This document shows, one piece after another, positions 19,504 through 30,550 of a DNA stretch of 64,000 nt. The stretch is taken from contig JAJEKV010000003.1 in NCBI GenBank assembly GCA_021234155.1, positions 16,474,386 through 16,538,385 of the forward strand. Direction: 5' to 3'. This stretch comes from Isoetes taiwanensis. Taxonomy: Eukaryota; Streptophyta; Lycopodiopsida; Isoetales; Isoetaceae. Both the position numbers and the translations under genes were made by a program. The notes below the pieces were generated by a model that made no database searches, was not told where the DNA came from, and saw only the letters and a program-made list of their open reading frames with translations. Each line of letters starts with the position of its first letter. Position 1 is the first letter of the stretch.

Positions 19504-20884
19504 TCTTAATGTCAAAACAATCAAAACCATTAAGAGCCCTAGTGATTATCTTACAGAGAGAGCTTTTGAATTTGAGGATTTTGAAGGATTGCAGGACATG
19601 GAAATACCTCAGGAGATTGGAGACTCTACCAACCTTGTTTTATCTAGCAAGATGAATGAGGATTGGCAATTTGACCTTATTGAATTTCTGCAGAATGGAG
19701 AGCTGCCTGAAAACATGGATACTAAGCAAACCAGAAGATTTAGAGCTAAAGCTAAAACATTCAAGATGGTAGGAGATGTATTGTGCAAGATTGATCATAA
19801 TGGGGTGCTTTTGAGATGTGTCAGCAGATCTGAAGCTGAGCTGATTGTGGAAGCATGTCATGAAGGCATTTGTGGTGGGCATTTTGCAGCTGAAACCACT
19901 GCAAAGAAGATCATCAGGTCAGGCTACTTCTGGCCAAGTTTGTTCAAAGATTGTTATGAGACAATCAAAAGATGCCATAAATGTCAAATTCATGGTAGAA
20001 GAATCCTTCAACCTGCTGCTCTCACTGGTATTGTATCTCCTGGTCCTTTTCAAATTTGGGGATTGGACTTTATAGGGCCTATATTTCCTGAATCTCAAGG
20101 TCGGCATGAATACATCCTAGTTGCTACAGATTATTTTACCAAATGGGTGGAAGCAATTCCACTTAGACAGGCAAATGCTCTGACAACTGCTAGATTTTTA
20201 CATGAGCACATATGCACTAGGTTTGGCATTCCTTTCAAAATTGTATCTGATAGGGGAACGCAGTTCATAAATGATGTCATTAGTAATTTACTGAAAGCAT
20301 TAAAGGTCAAACATGTGAAAAGTTCTGCCTATTATCCTCAAGGCAATGGGCAAGCTGAGTCAACAAATAAAGTATTGAAGAGCATTCTAAAAAAAACAGT
20401 TGAAGTTCATAAAAAAGATTGGCATATTAAACTGCATGATGCATTGTGGGCATATAGGACCACTGTGAAAAATGCTACTAACCATACACCTTTTAGCCTT
20501 GTCTATGGTGTTGAAGCTGTGGTTCCAGTTGAGCTAGAGTTGCCATCACTCAGGTTGGCAATGAAGATCCAAATGCAGCTAGAGGATGCTTACAAAGACA
20601 GGTATGAGAAGTTGCTTATGCTTGAAGAAGAGAGGCTGGAAGCTGAGAATGTGAACCTGAGAAAAAAGGCCAAGGATGTAGCAGCTTTCAAAGCTGCACA
20701 CAAGTTACAAGGAAGTTTCAAAGTAGATGAATTGGTACTCAAGTGGAATAAAGCAAAGGAAGATTCAGCAGGTAAGTTTGATGGCCTATGGGAAGGTCCT
20801 TTCAAGATCCATGCAATTGCAGGTACAAGTTCTTATCTTCTGCAAGAAATTGGTACAGGGAGATTGCTAGCTAATCCTATAAAC
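19504..20884 (+). CDS. element A2 integrase, near-complete, 3' end cut
   Basis: Open from about 19589. HHCC zinc module (~19855-19985), then a core with all three catalytic acids: Asp codon 20066 (LDFIG), Asp 20249 (SDRG) and Glu 20357 (GQAES). The second and third are 36 residues apart (D-35-E). A GPY/F-like segment (LWEGPF) follows; no chromodomain is visible. The frame runs into LTR-B sequence at 20883-20885, where the last ~20 residues, the 3'UTR and the third LTR have been deleted, with a 2-base overlap at the join. Integrase inserts the cDNA; this is the best-preserved integrase of family A. Confidence 0.9.
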
Positions 20885-22350
20885 TCTTTTGCCATGCTTG
20901 CTTTGCTATAATTACCATCTCCCTCAAATCCCCTACCATTTCCTTCAATGTGCCATCACTTTGTCCATCCAAAAATCTACCTAAGCCTTTGTTTTAAAAA
21001 TACCATTCCCCATTATTTCCTTTGCCCCCCAAATGTTCCTTCATGAATTCTTTTGTCTTCATTCTTGTGTCATCATATTCATAGTGGCATATTCCTAATC
21101 TTGCCTAAAGATGCCCCAAAGATTCCCTATTCTTTTTACACGTGTGGACATTCTTCTCCATGGTCCATGGGTTATAATCCCTTTCAATATTTTTTGGGTA
21201 AAAGCCTTTAAACCATTGGCCAAGCTTTCAAAAATGGTCAAATACAGCATATTCCAGGTATATTCGGCTCAAAATACGGGACCGTATCACGGAATTCTTG
21301 AGAAAAATACTTTCAACGAACCTTAATTATGGAAACACCGCTTCGAATCACTTAGAATGGAAGCATTAAAACTCTGAAACCTACCTATTTCTGCATTTCC
21401 GCTCTTAAGCATCTTATCAAGCCTAAATTTAAGCCCTAATATGCTGAAACCGTTAAACCAAAAACATATATACCGGAGACAATAATGTAAGATTTTCAAG
21501 GCCCGAAGTATTCAGATCATACATTGATCATTGCTGAGCAAGATCTGGACGATCCTTGAAGTTCTTGAGCTCTCCTCAACTGGATCTACAAGATTTAGTT
21601 GACATTACTTTCAGAAATTACCTTATGACTTTTGATGATTATTTTCTTGTACTTGAAGCTATGAAGCATCCTTATCTGTTGTTATCTTGATATATTTACC
21701 TTCATATCAATCCAAATTGACTGTCAAGTTGTTGAATTTGTCTTTGATATTTTCCTTAGTAATTCTTGCCACAAAAAATTCTATAGAAAAATCCCTGAGT
21801 GTTTTTAATACCTTCGGCCTATTTGCCACCTATCCTTGGGTTTTGAGAAAGCCAAGGGAGTTGGAATCATTCAAAAATACCAAGTATAGATCAAACTCAA
21901 AAAAATTGCTCTCGGGTTTGAACTGTTTTTTACTGTATTTTGCCAAATCCAGTCACAAAAAATACCTCTACACCTCCAAATGAGAATTTGACTGCTTGCC
22001 TCTCTTCCCTAGCACCATTGCAACCCATCTGCTTTGGAAATTCTCAAAAAAGTGATTGGCAATTCCAAATCTCAATTTCTGATCACTGTTTTCTACATTT
22101 GACCTCTATTGACCAAAATTTGACCCCACTTTGAACTCGAATAACTCACAGATTAAATCTCTGACTTGGTCAGAGACTTTACTGTTGGGTATCTACAACT
22201 TTTTTGACCAAGTCTACAGTATCTGACTCGAAAAATCAATCTGCATTCCAACACCACAATTGTTTTGGCAAAGGTGCCACTTTTTGAAAATGGGAAAGGT
22301 ATAGAACTCGAACTTTTTGAACTTTTCTTTGAAATTTTCTTGCATAGACT

Positions 22351-22381
22351 GATCACCTTAAGTGATCTGGAGGTTCTAACC
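22351..22381 (+). promoter_or_regulatory. U5 hairpin plus PBS-like motif in LTR B
   Basis: GATCAC-CTTAA-GTGATC (22351-22367) is followed by TGGAGGTTCTAACC. The first 11 bases match the real primer-binding site 83 bases downstream (TGGAGGTTCTACC at 22451). Identical elements are at 29721 (B-mid), 34862 (C), 39683 (D), 61081 (C') and 63084 (D'). Confidence 0.75.
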
Positions 22382-22416
22382 CCAATTTGAGTGAAAACTC
22401 AAGTTGGATCCTTGTG

Positions 22417-22446
22417 GTTGACCTTTAAGCCAGGTTTAGGGTCAAC
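22417..22446 (+). other. U5-terminal hairpin of LTR B
   Basis: GTTGACC (22417-22423) pairs with GGTCAAC (22440-22446), adjacent to the terminal A of the LTR. This is the counterpart of GTTGGAG/CTCCAAC in LTR A. Confidence 0.55.
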
Positions 22447-22450
22447 ATCT

Positions 22451-22468
22451 TGGAGGTTCTACCGAGAT
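22451..22468 (+). other. primer-binding site of B1
   Basis: TGGAGGTTCTACCGAGAT starts three bases after the LTR. It is complementary to a tRNA-Gln-like 3' end (...GGTAGAACCTCCA), differing from the A family at one base. Confidence 0.75.
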
Positions 22469-22488
22469 CTTCCTGGATCTCAGAACTC

Positions 22489-23620
22489 ATGGCTTCAAAG
22501 CAAAAATTTCCAGCAGAATCAGAACCATTGGAGGATGTTGATGTATCAGATCATTGCAGAGAAAGGCCATTGCCTTCAAGTTTCTCAACTAGCTTACTTC
22601 AAAACATGCCATACCAGTTTGAGTTGAATGTCCCTGTTCCCTTGCCTACCTTTGATTCCAGCATGAGTGCTAACCACTTTTTGAGAATATTTGAAGACTA
22701 TTACAGGGATTATGGTTTCAAGAAAGGATGCAAGCTTTCAGAATTTGAAAAATGTTTCAAAGATGAGAGTGAAGCTGGTGCTTGGTTAACTTATGAGAAG
22801 TTAATGGGTACCACTTCATGGGATGAACTTGTCAAGAAGTTTCTGGATAGATTTGGTAAGTTAGCTGCTCCACAAGATTTGGTTAATGAACTGCAAGGTT
22901 TTTCTATACATGCAGGGAGAAAGTGTGAATCAAGACAAGGAGAGGTTTAGTACATTCATGAGCAGGTGTCAAAAAGCACAAGTCACCATCCCAACTCTAT
23001 TTTTTTAGTTATCTGCGTTTATTAATGGTCTCCGCAAAAGAAGACCGGATATCCAAAGAAAGCTGCTCAAAAATCCAAGTCAAGGGTTTGATTCCATTCA
23101 CAAAGTCTTTGCCAAAACCACTAATCTAACCCAGATGCTCTCTACTTTGCCTGATAAGCATTATGCTCCTCATCATACTCCTGACCCGTTTTACCCTGAT
23201 GCTACTGATGCACATTATGATCATCACCCTTCTATTCCAGTTTATGCCATACAAAAAGAGAAAAAGAAATCCAAAGAAGAGGAAGCCAATTCTCAAGTTG
23301 CAGAGGTCAAGTCAGACCTATCCAAGGTTACTGAAGCCTTAGCAGAAATAACCAAACAATTGGTTGAACTCAAGGCTGCAAGAACAGGTAAAACTTACCC
23401 TGAATGTATTCATTGCAATAGGAATTCTTACCCATCAGAAATATGCTATTGGCAAGTGTGCCCCAAATGTAATAGGAAAGGCCACTTTGGAAAGGAATGT
23501 CCTGTTTGTTCTTTTTGTAAAGAGGTTGGCCATACTGATGCTAAGTGTGTTGTTAAGGAATATTTTGCTAAGCAGGAAAAAGAGAAGAGACCAGAGTCCA
23601 AACTGTGTGAATTTTACTGA
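22489..23620 (+). pseudogene. element B1 Gag, frame-broken
   Basis: Start at ATG 22489. The retrotrans_gag region is open to ~22915. The frame is then lost (22915-22950), with a stop at ~23007 in the continuation, and resumes at 23135. The knuckle region (23404-23550) has two normal CCHC units; the first has Tyr in place of its His. Right after the knuckles the linker seen in A (including the DDFEHILKNSK-like segment) is absent, and sequence jumps to the protease, a deletion of roughly 300 bases. Degenerate copy. Confidence 0.8.
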
Positions 23621-26600
23621 TGCCACTGACCTTATTCTAGCACAGCATGAAGAAGACCCTGGAGCATTCACATGTTCAGCTGCTTTAGGAGGGTATACTT
23701 TCTCTAATGTGTTACTTGATGGGGGTTCCCCTCTAAATATCATGCCATATCATATTATGAAGAAATGTGGTTTTGAGGTGGATAAGAAAGCTTCTATGTT
23801 ATTAAAATCTTTTTATAATGCTAAGATTTCTCCTATTGGTGTGGTGACTAAAGTGCCTGTTAACACAGAAGGCATAACTGTAGCTGCTAACTTTATTGTA
23901 GTGGCTTTTGAAGATATAGGAGATGAATCTGATATCTATGACTTACTCTTAGGAAGGAGATGGTTAGCCACTGTGGATGCCAGGCCAGTCTGGTCTCAAG
24001 GGAGATGTACCATCTCCAATGGCTCTCAGACTGCTACAATTTATAACCAAGAGGGCTCCTATGACTCCAAGGAAGAGGTACATTTTATTAAAGAAATGCT
24101 AATTGAAGAACCTTTGAGATCTTACAGGGTAAAAAAACGTAAGACCAAGAAAATATGAGATGGTTCCTCTTGTTATGGAAAGTGCACCTCTCAGCATACA
24201 AGGACCAACAGGGTTCTTATGGTTTGATGGAGGTATCTCTAAGAAATTAAATGTTGCATCATCTGCTGCTATTTTGAAAGACTCCTCTCACAAACTTTTA
24301 GCTAAAGTAGGAAGGATCTTTCCTCAAGTCACTTCTAATGTGGTAGAATATAAAGCTTTGATTGCAGGTCTCCAGGAAGCTAAATCTATGAATATTGCCA
24401 ATATTCACATTTATGGTTTCACAATTAATCTGCAGACAAGTTTCAGGAGATCAAACAAAAAATGCAGATATGGAGCTCTTGAAGAATCAAGAAATGGGAG
24501 TGCTCTCGAGTTTTGCTTCATGGGAAATCACTCATATCCCCAGAGAACAGAATTTTGAAGCTGATGCTTTGTGTAGGGAGACTCTCATGTCACATTTAAC
24601 TGAGGGAGCTATTCCTGAAGATGATCTTGATGACAATGAGGTAAAAGCACTCTGTCCTATTTTGACCATTGATGCATCAGAAAAAAAGGAGACTGAAGAG
24701 ATTGTAATCACTAAGAATGGTAAGACTCGAACCTTGTTTGTTGGGGATTTGATTGAATATCAAAACAAAGAGAACATACAAGTGTTTTTTGAAGAAAGGA
24801 AAGATGTATTTGCTTGGGATTATTCAGAGCTATCAGGTATCAAAACTGATGTATGTCAATTTGAAATTAAGATTAAAGAAGGTTGTAAACCTGTTTTTCA
24901 AAAATTAAGAAGGATTAATGCTTCACTAATGGGACTAATTAAAGATGAATTGGATAAGATGTTGGATGCAGGTGTTATTATTGAAATTATTAATCCAGAA
25001 TGGGTATCTTGTATTGTTCCTGTGGAGAAGAAAAGTGGTGCTTTAAGAATTTGCATTGACTATCGACACCTCAACAAAGCTACCATCAAAGATTGTTACC
25101 CTTTGCCCTTTTTAGAAGAGATCTTATATCTTTGTAGCAGGTAAAGAGGTGTACTCATTTTTAGATGGCTTCTCGTGATTCAATCAGATTAGTATTAAAG
25201 AAGAAGACCAACCCAAGACCTCTTTTATTACCCCTTGGGAACTTATGCAATGAAAAAGAATGCCTTTTGGACTAATGAATGCACCTGCTACTTTCCAGAG
25301 AGCCATGGATGTTATTTTTAGGCCTATGTCTCCTCAAGAATTCAGAGTTTATTTGGATGACCTTTGTTTAGGATCTCACCCTACTAATCATTTGGAATTG
25401 TTGGCAAAAATATGTTCTTTGTGTAGGGAATGCAGAGTCAACCTTAATCCAAAGAAATGTATTTTTTTTTTTGCATCCAAAGGACAACTTTTGGGACACG
25501 AGGTATCCAACAATGGTATACAGTGTGGCACAAGAAAAGGTTGAAGCTCTCAAAAAAACTGGTGCCCCCAAAAACTTGAAGCAGGTCAAAAGTTTTATTG
25601 GCATGACTAGTTTTCTTAGGATGTATATTCCTAATTTTGCTCACATTATAAGTCCTATTTCTAAGCTGACAAGAATAGGCAGGATTTCCAAATCTGAGAG
25701 CAAGTATGTTCCTGTCACATGGTCATCAGATTGCCAAGAGTCCTTTGAGTTGCTTATAAAGTCCATTTGTGAAGCAACTCTCCTAAAAAAACCAGATTTG
25801 GCCAAGCCATTTGAGGTCTACATTACTATTACTAAAAGGCCATAGGCTTAGCTATTCTCAAGTTCAACTCAAAGAAAAATACACCGAATGGGAGAAGAGT
25901 GTCATGCTCTCATGTTTCTCATTGACAGACAAGGTCATTTATTATTGAAGAGTTCAGTTCAAGTTTATATGAAGCAAAATCCAACAGGTTTGTTATTTGG
26001 TAAAGCTACCTCTAAACCAAAAATTCAAAGGTGGGCTTGCAAGTTACAAACCTTTGATATTTCTATAAAAGAGTTACATCAAGTGAAGAGTCCCAGTCTT
26101 TATTTACCTTATATTTTCTTTGACCATGAGGATGTAGTAGAAGTTGTTGATTTTGTGGATGCCTTAGCTTATTTACTGTGCAGATGATGATGAGCCGGGG
26201 CCACCGTGGATTGGCAGCTACCTATAAAGAATTTTCTACAATTCAAGGAGATGCCCTCTCGATTGACCTCGAGCCAAAGGGAGATTTAAAGAAAAGTGCA
26301 GGCAGTTCAAAATGATTAATGATGTTTTATGTAAAGTCAACAGGGATGGACTATTATTGAGGTGTGTCAATGAAGAAGAATCTGCCTTGATCATTAGAGA
26401 AATGCATGAAGGAGTATGTGGAGGCCATTTTGCTGGAAATACTACTGCCAAGAAATTTCTCAGGTCAGGTTACTATTGGCCTACAATATTTAAAGATTGT
26501 TATACTGCTATAAAATCTTGCCACAAGTGCCAAATATTTGGCAAAAGGATCCTTCTCCCAGCTGCACTAAACCCCATAATTTCTCCAGGACCTTTTCAAA

Positions 26601-26981
26601 TTTGGGGATTAGATTATATTGGTCATATTAACCCCTCTTCTGCAGGGCAACATCAGCACATTATTGTAGCTACAGATTATTTTACCAAATGGGCAGCTTA
26701 AAAAAGCCAAGGATTTGGCTGCTTTCAAAGCTGCTCATAAAATACAAGGGACCTTCAAGACTGGAGAATTAGTTCTGAAATGGAATAAATCAAGGGAAGA
26801 TTCAGCTAATAAGTTTGAAAATCTTTGGGAGGGCCCCTATGAGGTGTTGGAACCTGCAGGCATCAATTCTTATTGGTTGAAAGAATTAACTTCAGGGATG
26901 CCACTTCCAAATCCTATCAACACTATTCACCTGAAGAGGTACTGGGATCAGCACATTTGCTTGTCCCTTTTTATGCTCTAG
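23621..26981 (+). pseudogene. element B1 Pol, frame-broken, integrase core deleted
   Basis: Protease with DGGSP (Asp 23718), then archaeal-type RNase H from ~24205. The third acidic residue is lost at ~24418 by a short deletion in GDSQ, which also shifts frame. RT is open 24395-25144 and 25260-25544, with LDD near 25350; shifts occur at 25135-25260 and 25520. The gypsy RNase H remnant breaks at 25842, where AGGCC stands for the AGGGCC needed to keep frame. The integrase zinc module (26312-26540) and first Asp region are present. At ~26696 the core jumps from DYFTKW straight to the C-terminal GPY/F segment, removing two catalytic residues. Dead copy. Confidence 0.85.
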
Positions 26982-27154
26982 AATTTAAATAAGTTAGAAT
27001 TAAAGTTAGGCATTAGATAGGTTGGATTTCACCCTGTTTTAAATTTAGAACTAATGCCTTCATTAAGTTTATGTTTGCAGGTTAGCCAGTATGAAGGATG
27101 AGCTATTAAACAGTTTCAGGACAAGGATTTTTATTAACATGCCAAGTGTCATTT

Positions 27155-27490
27155 GCAGGAGCACCCTTTTTCCATTTTCATTCACCTGTCTCATTGTAGT
27201 CCTGCCCCCATTTAGCCATGCTCTTCCATTTTATCTCCCCAAATGTGCACTCTGCAAGTTCAGCTTCACCATCATAGCAGAGTTGCAAGGTATTAAGACT
27301 AACTAGTTTGTGTGTTTCCATGACAGGTGCACCCTTTTCCCATTTTTATTCATCTGCCATAAGTAGCCCTGCCTTCCATTTAACCTTTTATTCTTGTTCT
27401 TTCATTTCCCTAAGAAGAAAGCACTCTGCAATTCAGCTTTTCCATCCTAGCAGAGTTGCTCTTGGAGATATCAAGGAGACACACATTCTT
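27155..27490 (+). repeat. ~168-bp tandem repeats in B1 3'UTR
   Basis: Two diverged units begin at 27155 (gcaggagcaccctttt) and 27323 (acaggtgcaccctttt). Each continues with a TTCAT(C/T)(A/T)G-like block, an AGTCCTGCC/AGCCCTGCC block, and a CTCTGCA...AGCAGAGTTGC end. Equivalent pairs lie in B2 (32427 and 32595), B2' and, reversed, G. A relative with 166-base period is in H. Confidence 0.65.
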
Positions 27491-27720
27491 TTGTTTTGGC
27501 GAGACTTCAACATTCTCACATTTCCCCCCCCTCATACACCCCATTCCCATCACTATCCTATCATACTCATACTCATTCTCATTCTTTTTCACTTATCATA
27601 TCCCACTTACATCCTCCCTCCACCATATTCACTTTTATTCCACCAACATTTGCACATTTCATTCTCCCTCTACCATGATTCCCACTCAAACACCTTGGCA
27701 CAAGATTAAAGACCCTTTAT

Positions 27721-27737
27721 GGCTGAGGGGACAAGCC
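27721..27737 (+). other. pre-U3 hairpin / candidate polypurine tract of B1
   Basis: GGCTGAGGGGACAAGCC, the B1 form of the conserved hairpin with one mismatch in the stem, 20 bases before the LTR. The bases next to U3 read TTTTGGCGAGA, a short purine-rich stretch that could be the actual primer site. Confidence 0.45.
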
Positions 27738-28644
27738 ATTCTTTTGTTTTGGCGAGATGTTGCCCCCAAAGGGCAACATGCTAATAGAAATCTATTTATT
27801 CAAGCTAGGTCAACTCATTTCAGAAGATTAGGTCAAAGTTTGGAAGATTCTTGTCATTCAACATTGATATGGAGGTCAAAAGGTGTTCATGCTTCAAGTC
27901 AAAAAATGCTCAAGACTTAAACTTCACAAGAGGTACTTTATTTGAGGTCAAATGCTTAATCAGGAATATGCTCTAGAAGATTCTGGGTTATGAAGTTTGG
28001 AAGACATTATTTGAAGTTTGGAAGTTGAGGTTTGGCAGACTCCCTTATATATGGTTCCACCCTTGTCACCCACCTTGCCTAGCCATTTTCTTTCCATATC
28101 CATAACTTATCTTCCAATTACCCCATGGCATTTCCCCTATGTACTCTTCATGACCACTTTACACTATTGCCCTCAAAAAATTGCCATAAACATTTACCCC
28201 ACTACCCTCATTGTTGCATTTTTGGCTCAATATTGTCTTCCTACCCATTATTCACTCTTTTGCCATGCTTGCTTTGCTATAATTACCATCTCCCTCAAAT
28301 CCCCTACCATTTCCTTCAATGTGCCATCACTTTGTCCATCCAAAAATCTACCTAAGCCTTTGTTTTAAAAATACCATTCCCCATTATTTCCTTTGCCCCC
28401 CAAATGTTCCTTCATGAATTCTTTTGTCTTCATTCTTGTGTCATCATATTCATAGTGGCATATTCCTAATCTTGCCTAAAGATGCCCCAAAGATTCCCTA
28501 TTCTTTTTACACGTGTGGACATTCTTCTCCATGGTCCATGGGTTATAATCCCTTTCAATATTTTTTGGGTAAAAGCCTTTAAACCATTGGCCAAGCTTTC
28601 AAAAATGGTCAAATACAGCATATTCCAGGTATATTCACTCAAAA

Positions 28645-28658
28645 ATACGGGACCGTAT
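28645..28658 (+). promoter_or_regulatory. ATACGG-CCGTAT palindrome in U3 of LTR B
   Basis: An inverted repeat with 2-base spacer about 190 bases upstream of the TATA-like box. The same arms with 3-base spacers are in C (33789-33803), C' (60017-60031) and D' (62013-62027). D has one arm mutated (CCATAT). Conserved between diverged LTRs, so a candidate protein-binding site. Confidence 0.4.
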
Positions 28659-28835
28659 CACGGAATTCTTGAGAAAATACTTTCAACGAACCTTAATTAT
28701 GGAAACCTGCTCGAATCACGCCGGAATGGAAGCATTAAACTCTGAAACCTACCTATTTCTGCATTTCCCGCTCTTAAGCATCTTATCAAGCCTAAATTTA
28801 AGCCCTAATATGCTGAAACCGTTAAACCAAAAACA

Positions 28836-28842
28836 TATATAC
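28836..28842 (+). promoter_or_regulatory. TATA-like box of LTR B
   Basis: TATATAC in a conserved block (ATATATACC then GGGAGAC or GGGGATC). The block recurs in C near 33977, D near 38838, C' and D'. It is the best core-promoter candidate in these LTRs. Confidence 0.45.
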
Positions 28843-29817
28843 CGGGAGACAATAATGTAAGATTTTCAAGGCCCGTATATTCAGATCATACATTGATCAT
28901 TGCTGAGCAAGATCTGAACGATCCTTGAAGTTCTTGAGCTCTCCTCAACTGGATCTACAAGATTTAGTTGACATTACTTTCAGAAATTACCTTATGACTT
29001 TTGATGATTATTTTCTTGTACTTGAAGCTATGAAGCATCCTTATCTGTTGTTATCTTGATATATTTACCTTCATATCAATCCAAATTGACTGTCAAGTTG
29101 TTGAATTTGTCTCTGATATTTTCCTTAGTAATTCTTGCCACAAAAAGTTCTATAGGAAAATCCCTGAGTGTTTTTAATACCTTCGGCCTATTTGCCACCT
29201 ATCCTTGGGTTTTGAGAAAGCCAAGGGAGTTGGAATCATTCAAAAATACCAAGTATAGATCAAACTAAAAAAAATTGCTCTCGGGTTTGAACTGTTTTTT
29301 ACTGTATTTTGCCAAATCCAGTCACAAAAAATACCTCTACACCTCCAAATGAGAATTTGACTGATTGCCTCTCTTCCCTAGCACCATTGCAACCCACCTG
29401 CTTTGGAAATTCTCAAAAAAAGTGATTGGCAATTCCAAATCTCAATTTCTGATCACTGTTTTCTACATTTGACCTCTATTGACCAAAATTTGACCCCACT
29501 TTGAACTCGAATAACTCACAGATTAAATCTCTGACTTGGTCAGAGACTTTACTGTTGGATATCTACAACTTTTTTGACCAAGTCTACAGTATCTGACTCG
29601 AAAAATCAATCTGCATTCCAACACCACAATTGTTTTGGCAAAGGTGCCACTTTTTGAAAATGGGAAAGGTGTAGAACTCGAACTTTTTGAACTTTCCTTT
29701 GAAATTTTCTTGCATAGACTGATCACCTTAAGTGATCTGGAGGTTCTAACCCCAATTTGAGTGAAAACTCAAGTTGGATCCTTGTGGTTGACCTTTAAGC
29801 CATGTTTAGGGTCAACA

Positions 29818-30540
29818 GTGGTTAGCCACTGTGGATGCTAGACCAGTTTGGTCTCAAGGGAGATGTACCATCTCCAATGGCTCTCAGACTGCTACAATCT
29901 ATAATCAAATGGTTCCAATGAGGAGGTAAACTTTATTAAGGAAATGCTAATTGAAGAGCCTTTGGGATTTTACATAATACAAAATACAAGACCAAGGAAA
30001 TATGAAACAGTTCCTCTCATCATGGAATGTGCACTTCCCAGCAAACAAGGGCCATCAGGATTCTTATGGTTCTCACTCTACTAACCATGTGGAACTACTT
30101 GCAAAAATTTGCTCTTTATGCAGGACTTCAGGAGTTAATCTAAATCCTAAAAAATGCATCTTTTTTGCATCAAAGGGACAGCTCTTAGGACATGAAGTAT
30201 CCAGTCAAGGTATTCAAGTTGCTCAAGATAAGATTGAAGCCCTCAAAAAGCTAGCACCTCCCAAGAATCTAAAACAGGTTAAGAGCTTTATTGGTATGAC
30301 GAGTTTCCTTAGAATGTATATTCCAAATTTTGCTCATATCTTGAGTCCCATTTCTAAGTTGACCAGGGTAGGTAAATTTTCTAAATCTGAAAGCAAAGCA
30401 CATACCTATCACATGGACTTCAGAATGCCAAGAGGCTTTTGACTTTCTCATTTCATCTATATGTGAAGCTACTCTTTTGAAAAAACCAGATCTGAGCATG
30501 CCATTTGAAGTTTATATCACTGTTACTAAAAGGCCATAGG
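29818..30540 (+). pseudogene. element B2 remnant: protease end and C-terminal RT
   Basis: Starts abruptly after the LTR inside the protease (WLATVDARPVW-like segment). It continues frame-broken to the start of the RNase H at ~30060, then jumps at 30066/30067 (ggt|tctcac) directly into RT downstream of the LDD motif. The RT thumb region is open at 30002-30442. It breaks near 30395 and again at 30535, where AGGCC lacks the third G, as in B1 and B2'. The PBS, gag, RNase H and RT active site are all missing. Confidence 0.85.
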
Positions 30541-30550
30541 TTTAGCCATT

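Larger units (their letters stand above)
20885..22447 (+). mobile_element. 5' LTR of element B, right piece
   Basis: Matches 28256-29817 of the complete B LTR almost base for base and ends GGGTCAACA at 22447, three bases before the B1 primer-binding site. It completes the LTR begun at 1-149. It contains the U5 hairpin and PBS-like motif (22351-22381) and the U5-terminal hairpin (22417-22446). No gene is present. Confidence 0.88.
26982..27757 (+). other. element B1 3' untranslated region
   Basis: Non-coding, with a ~168-base tandem duplication (27155-27490) and the pre-U3 hairpin region (27721-27737). Short hydrophobic ORFs here are chance readings of CT-rich DNA. Confidence 0.7.
27758..29817 (+). 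mobile_element. middle LTR of element B array
   Basis: Complete 2060-base LTR from TGTTGCC to GGGTCAACA. It starts with the hairpin TGTTGCCC/GGGCAACA (27758-27778). It contains ATACGG..CCGTAT at 28645, a TATA-like box at 28836, and the U5 hairpin plus PBS-like motif at 29721-29751. On its right there is no PBS or gag; B2 sequence starts in the protease. It therefore joins B1 and a 5'-deleted B2. Confidence 0.9.

Noticed and set aside
20700-20911. Chromodomain after integrase
   Set aside because: Only a GPY/F-like segment and a short HLKRYW tail are seen in A, B and G. No chromodomain-like aromatic motif, so not a chromovirus.
27308-27920. Hydrophobic or Ser/His/Pro-rich ORFs in CT-rich 3'UTR and LTR start (also 41843-42298, 32555-32956)
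   Set aside because: Low-complexity CT-rich DNA gives such ORFs in several frames; no env-like signal peptide plus transmembrane arrangement is consistent between copies.
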